In this document: positions 13,966-20,746 of the stretch, one piece after another | How the letters are laid out: each line of letters starts with the position of its first letter | Position numbering within the stretch: the first letter of the stretch is position 1 | NCBI GenBank assembly: GCA_040509055.1 | Contig: JBEVLT010000392.1 | Location: 1 to 21,152, forward strand | From: JAJKIP01 sp040509055 | GTDB taxonomy: Bacteria > Bacteroidota > Bacteroidia > Chitinophagales > Chitinophagaceae | Direction: 5' to 3' | DNA: 21,152 nt | The notes under the pieces: generated by a model | The model's database searches: none | What the model was told of the DNA's origin: nothing | The model's input: only the letters and a program-made list of their open reading frames with translations | Position numbers and translations under genes: made by a program

Positions 13966-14859
13966 ATGATAAGCCGGCCATCTGCTACCACAGCCTGTAC
14001 GTTTCTTATTGCTATTCTTTTCTCAGCCTGCAGTCCCGTAAAAGACGATGATAAGACCATGCAGGTGCTTAGCGAAGGACTGGATCAGGCATCTCTTACG
14101 ATCAGCAGGGAAAGTGTACATACCTGCATGCAGCTTCAACAAAAATTAACCGACCCTGCCAGCCGGGAAAGAGCATCCATCTGGTTCCCGCTCGCCGAAC
14201 GCATTCACCAGCTTTCCGACAAAACGGTGAGCTATATCGATTCTGTGAAATTCATGGTGAAAAAGACAGGACATCCTGAAAAAGAAAAATTGCAGGAGGT
14301 GTACCGGCGGCTGAAAAAATACAGATCCGATCTGTTCAGTATCGATCCGGTATTCAGCCAGACCTTTACAAAGACCCTTGTCCTTACAACACCAGGATTT
14401 GACTCGCTTGATCCCGGAACACAGGACTTTTCGCTGTATTTTTTTGATCACACGGCCCCTGCATCTACGCTTGCTCTGCTCAGCCGGTTTGTAAACAATA
14501 TCCGGGTCGCCGAGCTCCGGCTGATCGCGTTTTGTAATGAGCAGGTAGGCAAAATCGTAGACTATTTCACCTTGATTTCTGCTATAGTCGGCCAGAACAG
14601 CAGGCAGCTTATCGCCGGTGAGAAGATCGAGATCCAAGCAGGAATTGGTTATTTTTCCGGGCGAAACGATCCGCAGATCATCATAAACGGTATAAAAACA
14701 GTCCTGAACAACGAGGGTATGGCGATATATAAACAGACTGTTCCATCCATCCCCGGCAAATATTCGATCCCCGTAACAATTCATTATACCGATGAAAACA
14801 GTAAGCGTCAATCCCTGTACACCCGCGTTAGCTATACGGTAGTTGACAACCTGCATTAA
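13966..14859 (+). CDS. Lipoprotein resembling the N-terminal half of GldM/PorM
   Basis: The protein has 297 residues. A signal sequence ends in F-S-A-C, with the probable acylated Cys at residue 22. The body resembles domains 1 and 2 of GldM/PorM, the periplasmic motor shaft of the type IX secretion system. A helical domain contains ERASIWFPLAERIHQLSDKTVSYIDSVK (68-95), FFDHTAPASTLALLSRFVNNI (159-179) and CNEQVGKI (190-197). A beta-sandwich-like domain contains LIAGEKIEIQAGIGYFS (215-231) and IPVTIHYTD (268-276). GldM is about 500 residues with an N-terminal transmembrane helix and four domains; this protein has a lipid anchor and ends after two. No gldK, gldL or gldN is nearby. The resemblance is from memory and needs a profile search. 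Confidence 0.68.
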   Translation: MISRPSATTACTFLIAILFSACSPVKDDDKTMQVLSEGLDQASLTISRESVHTCMQLQQKLTDPASRERASIWFPLAERIHQLSDKTVSYIDSVKFMVKKTGHPEKEKLQEVYRRLKKYRSDLFSIDPVFSQTFTKTLVLTTPGFDSLDPGTQDFSLYFFDHTAPASTLALLSRFVNNIRVAELRLIAFCNEQVGKIVDYFTLISAIVGQNSRQLIAGEKIEIQAGIGYFSGRNDPQIIINGIKTVLNNEGMAIYKQTVPSIPGKYSIPVTIHYTDENSKRQSLYTRVSYTVVDNLH

Positions 14860-14912
14860 ACTTTTGCCTGCCGGCCATGATCCGGGATGACAGTTGCTGC
14901 AAAGCGGTGATT

Positions 14913-14930
14913 GTACCGGGCTGCCGGTAC
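14913..14930. repeat. Perfect 7-base inverted repeat upstream of the AI-2E-family gene
   Basis: GTACCGG (14913-14919), spacer GCTG, and CCGGTAC (14924-14930) form a perfect hairpin. No T-run follows, so it is a poor intrinsic terminator. It could be a hairpin ending the GldM-like transcript or a binding site 43 bases before the next -7 element. The rest of the 140-base gap shows nothing clear. Confidence 0.4.
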
Positions 14931-14973
14931 CCAGGGCGGATGTGAAAAGAACGATGGCGGTCAAAATAGTGCC

Positions 14974-14990
14974 TATCTTTAGAAAAGGAG
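14974..14990 (+). promoter_or_regulatory. -7 element and unusual strong Shine-Dalgarno before the AI-2E-family gene
   Basis: TATCTTTA (14974-14981) is one base from the -7 consensus. AAAAGGAG (14983-14990) follows and ends 9 bases before the ATG at 15000, a good Shine-Dalgarno. It is the only clear one I found in the window, and it fixes the start codon. If the -7 element is used, the leader is short and the Shine-Dalgarno lies at its 5' end. Confidence 0.45.
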
Positions 14991-14999
14991 AATACCGCG

Positions 15000-16049
15000 A
15001 TGGATTATAAAACGCTTTCACGCCTCGTTTATTTAGCAGCCGGCCTGTTTGTGGCTATCTGGTTTGTACACGAGGTCATCGATGTCTGTATTCTTTTATT
15101 TTTTGCCATCGTCATCACGATCGTGCTCAATGCGCCGGTGACCTGGCTGCAAAAAAAGAACGTATCGCGGACGGTAGCTTCGCTGCTGGTGTTTTTCGGC
15201 ATGCTGCTCGTATTTGGGCTGATAGGATGGATGGTGATCCCCAAGATCGTCACCCAGGTACAGCTGCTGGTGACCAACCTGCCGCAGTATCTTGAAAACC
15301 TCAACCAGCATATAACCAGCTGGCTGAACGACCATGGCATGGATGGTGAAAAAGCCCCTTCCCTGTCTCCCACACCGGCACAGCTATCCCCGTTTATCAA
15401 CCGTATCGGTCAATATTCGCTGGGGGTCATCAGCACGGTGCTCATGATCATTTTCTTTTTCTGCCTTGTCATTTACATGCTGATCAATCCCGGGCCGCTG
15501 CTGGCGCTCTATCTTTCCTGCTTCCGCGAAGACCGCAGGGAGAAAGCTGCAGAAGCCTTTTCCAATGCATCGAAAATGACAATCGGCTGGATGTGGTCCA
15601 ATGTGATGGCCGGCGCCTTACGGGCTACCATCGTATGGTTCTTCCTGTACTTTATGGGAATACCAGGCGTATGGGTATGGGCCGGTGTTACTTTTTTTGC
15701 GGAGCTCATTCCCAAGATCGGCTTTTATATCATGTCCGTCCCCCCGATACTGATCGCCTTTTCCATTTCGCCGGCTACGGCATTATGGGTGGCCCTGTTC
15801 TATATCGCTCTCGATGAGATCATCGGCGATTTTGTCATTCCGCGCATACGATCCAAAACGATGAAGCTCCATCCTGTATCCATACTCGTGATGCTGCTGG
15901 CAATGTCGGCTGCATTCGGGGTGATGGGCGCCTTTATCGCTACACCGCTGGCAGCGTTTATCAAGGCGTATTACGAGGCTTTTTACCAGAAGGTGCAAAA
16001 CGCTGATAAAACAGATAAATACATTGACAAGATGCTGTTCCGGAAATGA
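15000..16049 (+). CDS. AI-2E/PerM-family multi-helix membrane protein
   Basis: The protein has 349 residues, typical of the family formerly called UPF0118/DUF20. Hydrophobic segments are seen at about 8-24, 26-45, 58-82, 140-165, 200-225, 230-265 and 295-335. A soluble loop with amphipathic helices lies between the third and fourth (about 85-135). Family signatures include FFAELIPKIGFYIMSVPP at about 233-250 and HPVSILVMLLAMSAAFGVMGAFIATPLAAF near the end. Members were proposed as autoinducer-2 exporters, and others act as Na+(Li+)/H+ antiporters, so the substrate is not inferable. A short GC stem (CCGGC/GCCGG, 16059-16072) after the stop could be a weak terminator. Confidence 0.87.
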   Translation: MDYKTLSRLVYLAAGLFVAIWFVHEVIDVCILLFFAIVITIVLNAPVTWLQKKNVSRTVASLLVFFGMLLVFGLIGWMVIPKIVTQVQLLVTNLPQYLENLNQHITSWLNDHGMDGEKAPSLSPTPAQLSPFINRIGQYSLGVISTVLMIIFFFCLVIYMLINPGPLLALYLSCFREDRREKAAEAFSNASKMTIGWMWSNVMAGALRATIVWFFLYFMGIPGVWVWAGVTFFAELIPKIGFYIMSVPPILIAFSISPATALWVALFYIALDEIIGDFVIPRIRSKTMKLHPVSILVMLLAMSAAFGVMGAFIATPLAAFIKAYYEAFYQKVQNADKTDKYIDKMLFRK

Positions 16050-16118
16050 GCGGCCTTCCCGGCTTTTGCCGGCGTTTATCGCCCATCTCCCGCAAAAATA
16101 TACGGTAGCTGCAAAACA

Positions 16119-16141
16119 CCAAGCAAGCCTGTCATGCTTGG
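16119..16141. repeat. Perfect 7-base inverted repeat overlapping a promoter
   Basis: CCAAGCA (16119-16125) and TGCTTGG (16135-16141) are exact inverted copies separated by 9 bases. Half-site centres are about 16 bases apart. The right arm contains the TTGG that would be the -33 element of the next gene. It may be an operator. Confidence 0.4.
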
Positions 16142-16168
16142 TTCACGCTACGGTTTACAGTATATTTA
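16138..16168 (+). promoter_or_regulatory. Promoter with -33 TTGG and -7 TATATTTA for the first GNAT gene
   Basis: TTGG at 16138-16141 and TATATTTA at 16161-16168 fit the Bacteroidota -33/-7 pattern with about 20 bases between TTG and TA. The -7 box ends 14 bases before the ATG at 16183. This is the best two-element promoter in the window and supports that start over a longer upstream frame. Confidence 0.45.
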
Positions 16169-16182
16169 GTCAAACATCCTGT

Positions 16183-16737
16183 ATGCCGGCGGCGCTAAAC
16201 TTTCAACCTTTTCCCGAACTGCAAACCAACCGGCTGGTCCTGCGCCGGCTGACCGTTGATGATCGTGCCGCTATCTTCTTCCTGCGGTCCGATGAGACGG
16301 TATTGCGCTATGTGCACAAAGAACCGGCGGTCTCGGTGCAGGAGGCTGTTGATTTTATCCACCGCATCCATACCAATGCCGATACAGGCGAAGGGATCCT
16401 GTGGGGAATTGTACAACAGGATAACCCGGCCGTTGTGACAGGCACCATCTGCCTCTGGAATATGCAGCCGGAGAATTACCGCGCCGAAGTCGGTTTCGCT
16501 CTCCACCCCGATCACTGGCGCAAAGGCATTATGAAAGAAGCACTGCTGGCGGTCATCGGGTATGCATTTGCCACCCTGCAGCTCCATAGCCTCGAAGCCC
16601 GGATCGACCCCGACAACCTGGCCTCCGCTGCCTTGCTGGAATCGGCCGGTTTCGTCCGGGAAGGCTATTTCAGGGAAGATTTTTGTTTCCGCGGCCGGTT
16701 TATGGATACCGCTGTCTATTCGCTCCTGCACCGGTAA
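16183..16737 (+). CDS. GNAT acetyltransferase, RimJ/RimL-like
   Basis: From the ATG at 16183 the protein has 184 residues, the usual length for the RimJ/RimL group. The N-terminus TNRLVLRRLTVDD (15-27) is the standard opening of this group. The acetyl-CoA loop is seen at VGFALHPDHWRKGIMKEAL (103-121), with the pyrophosphate-binding turn at W112-R-K-G-I-M. The C-terminal pattern N-x-A-S-x-x-L-L-E-S-A-G-F (145-157), followed by EGYFRED, is also typical. Members acetylate ribosomal-protein N-termini or small molecules; the substrate here is unknown. A longer frame back to 16024 overlaps the preceding gene and lacks family features, so it is rejected. The 93-base gap to the dehydrogenase shows no clear promoter. 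Confidence 0.87.
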   Translation: MPAALNFQPFPELQTNRLVLRRLTVDDRAAIFFLRSDETVLRYVHKEPAVSVQEAVDFIHRIHTNADTGEGILWGIVQQDNPAVVTGTICLWNMQPENYRAEVGFALHPDHWRKGIMKEALLAVIGYAFATLQLHSLEARIDPDNLASAALLESAGFVREGYFREDFCFRGRFMDTAVYSLLHR

Positions 16738-16830
16738 TATCCCGTATTGCCCAACAATTCCTGCCCGGTTCTTGTTATAGGTTTCCGTTCGCCACAGGAC
16801 GATCCATTTACAAGACAAAAATCAAATGTT

Positions 16831-17667
16831 ATGAAGAAAGTATGGTTTATCACCGGCTGCTCTACCGGATTTGGCCGTGAGCTGGCCCGCCATGTGCTGG
16901 AGCTGGGCTACCAGGCCGTGGTCACTTCCCGCAACACCGACGACATCAAAGATATTACCTCGGCTTACCCCGACTCTTCCATTGCCGTACAACTGGATGT
17001 GACCAACCCGGATGAGATCAGCGCTGCGGTGGCGGCAGCACAGCAGCGATTCGGCCGCATCGATGTGCTGGTGAACAATGCCGGCATCGGCTATTTCGGC
17101 GCCATCGAAGAAAGCGAGGAAGAAGAAGTACGCCGGATGTTCGAGATCAATTTTTTTGGACTGGCCAATGTAACGAAAGAAGTATTGCCGGTCATGCGCG
17201 GCCAGCAGAGCGGACATATCATCAACATCGCTTCCATCGGCGGACTGGTGGCTTTCCCGGCTGTCGGCTTTTACAATGCCACCAAGTTTGCCGTGTTCGG
17301 CTATTCCGAAGCGCTGGCCAAGGAAACGGCGCATCTGGGTATCAAAGTCACCGTCATTGCGCCCAGCGGCTTCCGTACCGATTGGGCAGGCCGCTCGGCC
17401 AACAACAGCAAGACCGTGATCGAAGATTATGCAGCCTCGGCGCATGTGAACCGCGACTCTATCCGCGGCTACAGCGGCAACCAGCCCGGCGACCCCGTGC
17501 GGGCGGCCAAAGCGATCGTAAAAGCCGTGGAAGCCGAAAACCCGCCCCTGCGGCTGCTGCTGGGAGCTGCGGCCCTCAAAGGCGCCCGCAACAAGCTGAA
17601 CGAACTGAAAGCCGATATCGACGCCTGGGAAGAAACCACTACCGGGGCCGATTTTCCAAAAGAATAG
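16831..17667 (+). CDS. Classical short-chain dehydrogenase/reductase
   Basis: The protein has 278 residues and all classical SDR motifs. The cofactor loop T8-G-C-S-T-G-F-G15 follows the first strand. Arg34 after the second strand (TSRN) favours NADP(H). D56 sits in LDVT, N82-N-A-G85 is the structural motif, and the catalytic set is Ser135, Tyr148 and Lys152 (YNATK). After the active site, APSGFRTDWAGRS (185-198) and the C-terminal extension match the group annotated as oxidoreductase SDR family in many bacteria. The substrate cannot be assigned. The ATG at 16831 starts right at MKKVWFITG. It converges on the dioxygenase gene, with a hairpin in the 62-base gap. Confidence 0.9.
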   Translation: MKKVWFITGCSTGFGRELARHVLELGYQAVVTSRNTDDIKDITSAYPDSSIAVQLDVTNPDEISAAVAAAQQRFGRIDVLVNNAGIGYFGAIEESEEEEVRRMFEINFFGLANVTKEVLPVMRGQQSGHIINIASIGGLVAFPAVGFYNATKFAVFGYSEALAKETAHLGIKVTVIAPSGFRTDWAGRSANNSKTVIEDYAASAHVNRDSIRGYSGNQPGDPVRAAKAIVKAVEAENPPLRLLLGAAALKGARNKLNELKADIDAWEETTTGADFPKE

Positions 17668-17693
17668 ACCAGCACGTCAAGAACAGATAGCGG

Positions 17694-17722
17694 CCTGCCT
17701 GCCGGATCCCGGTCCGGGCAGG
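17694..17722. terminator. Candidate bidirectional terminator hairpin
   Basis: CCTGCC (17694-17699) pairs with GGCAGG (17717-17722). Inside lies CCGG-ATC-CCGG (17702-17712), giving an interrupted GC-rich stem between converging genes. Neither side has a strong T-run, so intrinsic termination is plausible but not certain. Confidence 0.4.
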
Positions 17723-17729
17723 TCGCTGT

Positions 17730-18758
17730 TTATATCCATTCCTCCCTGATCTCTTCGTCCAGCGGTGCATAGTTAATGTACTGCACAAACCGCGGCAGTG
17801 ATGAGGTGTTGGGACTGCTGCCATGCGGCAGCGCCTGGTGCCAGATGATGAAATCGCCGGCATTGGCTACCACCGGCCGGCTGCCCAGCGCATGAATATC
17901 CTGTGTGCGGGGATTGGCACCGGCAGGCAATCCGTTCAGCCAGGCTTCGATCCGGTTGTGAAAACCCGGTACCAGCGTAAAAGCGCCCTGGTTGGCCTGC
18001 GTATCCGCCAGGTACAGGATGCCCTGCAAACCAAAGGGAATTGGCAGCTGCAGGCTCACATCCCAATGGAGATCAGGCCCCGGAAACTGCCAGCCGCTTG
18101 TTTGCGGCGGATTGAATCCTGCCCGGTCCGCATTCACCCACAGATCCTGGCGGCCCCAGAGCTGCTCGTAAGCCATGCGTATCCGCGGCGACCGCCGGTT
18201 CTTTTCCAATGCCGCATGCTGGAACAGTTGTACCATGATGCCCTGGCGGGCAGGGTGGGGCTGGTACCAGGTGGCAGGATCGTCTGCCTTTACACCGATA
18301 AAATCACAGATGGCCGCCACCGTTTCCAGGCAGTCTTGTTTGGATATGGCTTCGCGGATGATCACATACCCGTTTTCGTTCCAGCTATCCAGGTCGGCAT
18401 CACTCAGCACAGCTACATGGGCGGCTGGCTTTTCATAGTGTTTGCCCCGGCTGGTAACATAAGCATTGAACGCATCGATCTTTGCCTGGTCGGGCCAGCC
18501 GCCGTTTACCTCCATGATCCAGCTTTCAAATGCATCAAAATCTGGATGCGCATTGTACAGGTAGACCAGTGTTTGCTCCAGGCCCAGCCCCAGCACGCCC
18601 AGCAGGGTCGTGTCTATTTTCCACTCTTCGCCATAGGCCGTGGCCGAAAGTTGCCCGGCCCTTTTCAGCAGGGATTTGGACCAGATGCGTTTCAGGTGCA
18701 GCACACCCAGGCGGCCCAGTTCGGCCGATGCGGCCGGTTCGATGGTTTCGGTTGTCAT
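17730..18758 (-). CDS. Phytanoyl-CoA-dioxygenase-like (PhyH) Fe(II)/2-oxoglutarate oxygenase
   Basis: This 342-residue cytoplasmic protein has two parts. Residues 1-115 are a mainly helical N-terminal region that I do not recognise. About 118-342 match the PhyH family: LDSWNENGYVIIREAIS at 123-139 is the typical domain opening. The iron facial triad is H231-W-D233 and His312 in LPHGSSPN. Arg323 (LPRFVQY) would bind the 2-oxoglutarate carboxylate. Family members hydroxylate small molecules including fatty acyl chains, nucleosides and natural products; the substrate is unknown. It is transcribed divergently from a GNAT gene across 93 bases. The ATG at 18758 is the first Met of the frame and gives a sensible N-terminus. 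Confidence 0.82.
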   Translation of the reverse strand: MTTETIEPAASAELGRLGVLHLKRIWSKSLLKRAGQLSATAYGEEWKIDTTLLGVLGLGLEQTLVYLYNAHPDFDAFESWIMEVNGGWPDQAKIDAFNAYVTSRGKHYEKPAAHVAVLSDADLDSWNENGYVIIREAISKQDCLETVAAICDFIGVKADDPATWYQPHPARQGIMVQLFQHAALEKNRRSPRIRMAYEQLWGRQDLWVNADRAGFNPPQTSGWQFPGPDLHWDVSLQLPIPFGLQGILYLADTQANQGAFTLVPGFHNRIEAWLNGLPAGANPRTQDIHALGSRPVVANAGDFIIWHQALPHGSSPNTSSLPRFVQYINYAPLDEEIREEWI

Positions 18759-18803
18759 GGTGTTGGGATGATGGTGTTATAATGGTACACCAAACTATGC
18801 ATT

Positions 18804-18811
18804 TATCTTTT
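18804..18811 (+). promoter_or_regulatory. Candidate -7 element for the second GNAT gene
   Basis: TATCTTTT is one base from TAnnTTTG and ends 40 bases before the ATG at 18852. A second, weaker box, TATCTTGT, lies at 18821-18828. Either could serve the GNAT gene; no clear -33 element was found. Confidence 0.3.
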
Positions 18812-18851
18812 ACGACAGCGTATCTTGTATCCTATTTTACAAGACCCAACC

Positions 18852-19319
18852 ATGCAGCTGCGGCAGGCCATCCTGACAGACATCCCTCAACTGACCGTGT
18901 TACGCCTTTCGGTAACCGAAAACCAATTGTCCGATCCCGGGCTGGTGACCGAACAGGACTATATCACCTACCTGTCGCAGCGCGGCAGGGGATGGGTGTG
19001 CGAGACCGGTGGACTGGTAACAGGATTCGCCATCGTGGACAACACCGATCACAATGTATGGGCTCTGTTCGTGTTGCCCGGTTACGAAGGACAGGGCATC
19101 GGCCGCAGGCTGCACGATGCCATGCTGGACTGGTATTTCAGCCAGGGAGAGACGTTTATCTGGCTCGGTACGGCGCCCGGCACCAGGGCCGAGCGGTTTT
19201 ACCGGAAAGCCGGCTGGCAGGACAGGGGTTTACGCCCCAATGGCGAGAAGCGGTTTGAGCTGACAGCAGCACAATGGCAGGCGGCCAGGCATCATGCAGA
19301 CCATCCACAGGATAGTTGA
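18852..19319 (+). CDS. GNAT-family acetyltransferase
   Basis: From the ATG at 18852 the protein has 155 residues, normal for a single GNAT domain. MQLRQAILTDIPQLTVL (1-17) is the usual opening. The acetyl-CoA loop is at LFVLPGYEGQGIGRRLHDAML (72-92), with the Q-G-I-G-R turn at 81-85. RAERFYRKAGW at 112-122 is the conserved C-terminal motif. A TTG-initiated extension to 18825 is not needed. The substrate is unknown. It is unrelated in detail to the RimJ-like GNAT at 16183. The neighbouring oxygenase is divergent, so a common regulatory region is possible but not shown. Confidence 0.87.
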   Translation: MQLRQAILTDIPQLTVLRLSVTENQLSDPGLVTEQDYITYLSQRGRGWVCETGGLVTGFAIVDNTDHNVWALFVLPGYEGQGIGRRLHDAMLDWYFSQGETFIWLGTAPGTRAERFYRKAGWQDRGLRPNGEKRFELTAAQWQAARHHADHPQDS

Positions 19320-19333
19320 ACACGGAAAACACT

Positions 19334-19341
19334 TATCTTCC
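19334..19341 (+). promoter_or_regulatory. Candidate -7 element for the MFS transporter gene
   Basis: TATCTTCC shares TAnnTT with the -7 consensus. It lies 59 bases before the ATG at 19401, in the 81-base gap after the GNAT gene. The support is weak. Confidence 0.2.
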
Positions 19342-19400
19342 CTTCCGATACATCAACAACGGTACCGTCACTACGCTTGCACAAGCATAACCATCTATCG

Positions 19401-20636
19401 ATGCAGCCAAAACGAAACAGTATCTTGTCCCTGCCCGTCATTGTCGGCGCGCTCGGGTTCTTTGTAGATATTTATGACCTGCTGCTCTTCAGCGTGGTCC
19501 GCAAAAAAAGTTTTGCCGAACTGGGCGTGGCCCCGGACCGGATGAAAGACATCGGTGAAAACATCATCAGCTGGCAAATGATCGGCCTGGTGGTCGGTGG
19601 TATTCTCTGGGGCATCCTGGGCGATAAGAAGGGAAGAAAAAGCGTGCTGTTCGGCTCCATCCTGCTGTACTCGGCCGCTACCATCGCTAATGGTTTTGTA
19701 AAAGACATTGACCAGTATACCTGGCTGCGGTTTATTGCCGGGCTCGGCATTGCCGGCGAGCTGGGCGCCAGCATCACCCTCACCAGCGAAACGCTGCCCA
19801 AAGAAAAACGCGGCATTGCGGCTACCATCATTGCCACCAGCGGGGTGCTGGGCATGATCGCTGCTTACTTCGTATACGATCTGAGCGGCGAAAACTGGCG
19901 GCTGTGCTATTTCATCGGCGGCGGCATGGGCATCGCCCTGCTGTTCCTGCGCGTGGGCGTACTGGAAAGCCGGATGTACGATTCGGTAAAACACGCCAAT
20001 GTGCAGATGGGCGATTTCCTGATGATGTTCAACAACCGCGAACGCTTTGTCCGCTACATGCGCGCCATCTTTATCGGTCTGCCCGTGTGGTACGTGATCG
20101 GGGTACTCATCAGCTTTTCAGACGAGTTTGCCCGTGAGTTTAAAATAACGGGGTTCGATCAGCCCAAAGCCCTGATGCTCCAGTATGCGGCGCTGGCCTT
20201 TGGCGACCTGGGCGCCGGTATCTTCAGCAACGTGATCAGGAGCCGCAAAAAGACCCTGCTGATCTACTACGGCATCCTCGCCGTTTTCATCGTACTGTTC
20301 TTTGCCCTGCGGGGCGGCGGCAGCGCCACCAACATGTACCTGCTGTGCATGGGCCTGGGCTTTGGCTCCGGCATCTCCGTGATCTATATCACCATGAGCG
20401 CGGAGCAGTTTGGCACCAACCTGCGCGCCACGGCCGCCATCTCTATTCCCAACCTGGTCAGGGGCTTCCTGCCGCTCATCCTGCTGCTGTTCCAGTTCCT
20501 GCGCAGCAAAACGGTACTGAACGACTATGTCACCGCGGCCTGGATCACCGGGGCGGTGGTTGTGGTGATCGGGTTTGTTTCGGTGCTGTACACCAAAGAG
20601 ACCTTCGGAAAAGAAATGGACTTCGTGGAAAAATAA
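19401..20636 (+). CDS. MFS transporter, metabolite:H+ symporter-like
   Basis: The ATG at 19401 gives 411 residues with about twelve hydrophobic segments, a standard MFS layout. Two acidic residues, Asp23 and Asp26, lie in the first helix (GFFVDIYDLLLF), as in sugar and carboxylate proton symporters. Motif A is at G74-D-K-K-G-R-K80 between helices 2 and 3. The segment RFIAGLGIAGELGASITLTSETLPKEKRG is the conserved helix-4/5 region seen in this symporter group, with a charged turn after it. The substrate cannot be read from sequence; organic acids, sugars or aromatic acids are possible. An upstream TTG start at 19377 would add only eight residues. A 6-bp stem (20676-20698) downstream is a weak terminator candidate. 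Confidence 0.87.
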   Translation: MQPKRNSILSLPVIVGALGFFVDIYDLLLFSVVRKKSFAELGVAPDRMKDIGENIISWQMIGLVVGGILWGILGDKKGRKSVLFGSILLYSAATIANGFVKDIDQYTWLRFIAGLGIAGELGASITLTSETLPKEKRGIAATIIATSGVLGMIAAYFVYDLSGENWRLCYFIGGGMGIALLFLRVGVLESRMYDSVKHANVQMGDFLMMFNNRERFVRYMRAIFIGLPVWYVIGVLISFSDEFAREFKITGFDQPKALMLQYAALAFGDLGAGIFSNVIRSRKKTLLIYYGILAVFIVLFFALRGGGSATNMYLLCMGLGFGSGISVIYITMSAEQFGTNLRATAAISIPNLVRGFLPLILLLFQFLRSKTVLNDYVTAAWITGAVVVVIGFVSVLYTKETFGKEMDFVEK

Positions 20637-20675
20637 ATCTTAATGGCTTTAACTTTTGTGCCCTTCCGTCATCCG

Positions 20676-20698
20676 CCTGCCCCGTATATACCGGCAGG
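20676..20698. repeat. Inverted repeat between the MFS and aspartic protease genes
   Basis: CCTGCC (20676-20681) and GGCAGG (20693-20698) are exact inverted copies flanking the self-complementary GTATATAC. The arms are the same as those of the hairpin at 17694-17722. No T-run follows, so it is at best a weak terminator. Confidence 0.35.
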
Positions 20699-20721
20699 TC
20701 CCTGTATCCCGGCAGATCGTT

Positions 20722-20729
20722 TACTTTTA
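20722..20729 (+). promoter_or_regulatory. Candidate -7 element for the aspartic protease gene
   Basis: TACTTTTA is one base from TAnnTTTG and ends 17 bases before the ATG at 20747, the same spacing as for several other genes here. No -33 TTG was found. Confidence 0.3.
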
Positions 20730-20746
20730 CCGCAACAAAATCAACC

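Noticed and set aside
14146..15021. Open frame of 291 codons on the minus strand
   Set aside because: It is antisense to the GldM-like lipoprotein and crosses the promoter of the next gene. The lipoprotein has a proper signal and domain pattern.
18757..18778. Direct repeat ATGGTGTT (18757-18764 and 18771-18778) at the start of the PhyH-like gene
   Set aside because: It is short and partly overlaps the start codon, and the surrounding DNA is low in complexity. I cannot tell it from chance.
17823..18782. Open frame of 319 codons on the plus strand
   Set aside because: It is antisense to the PhyH-like gene with its intact iron ligands. The translation has no recognisable motif.
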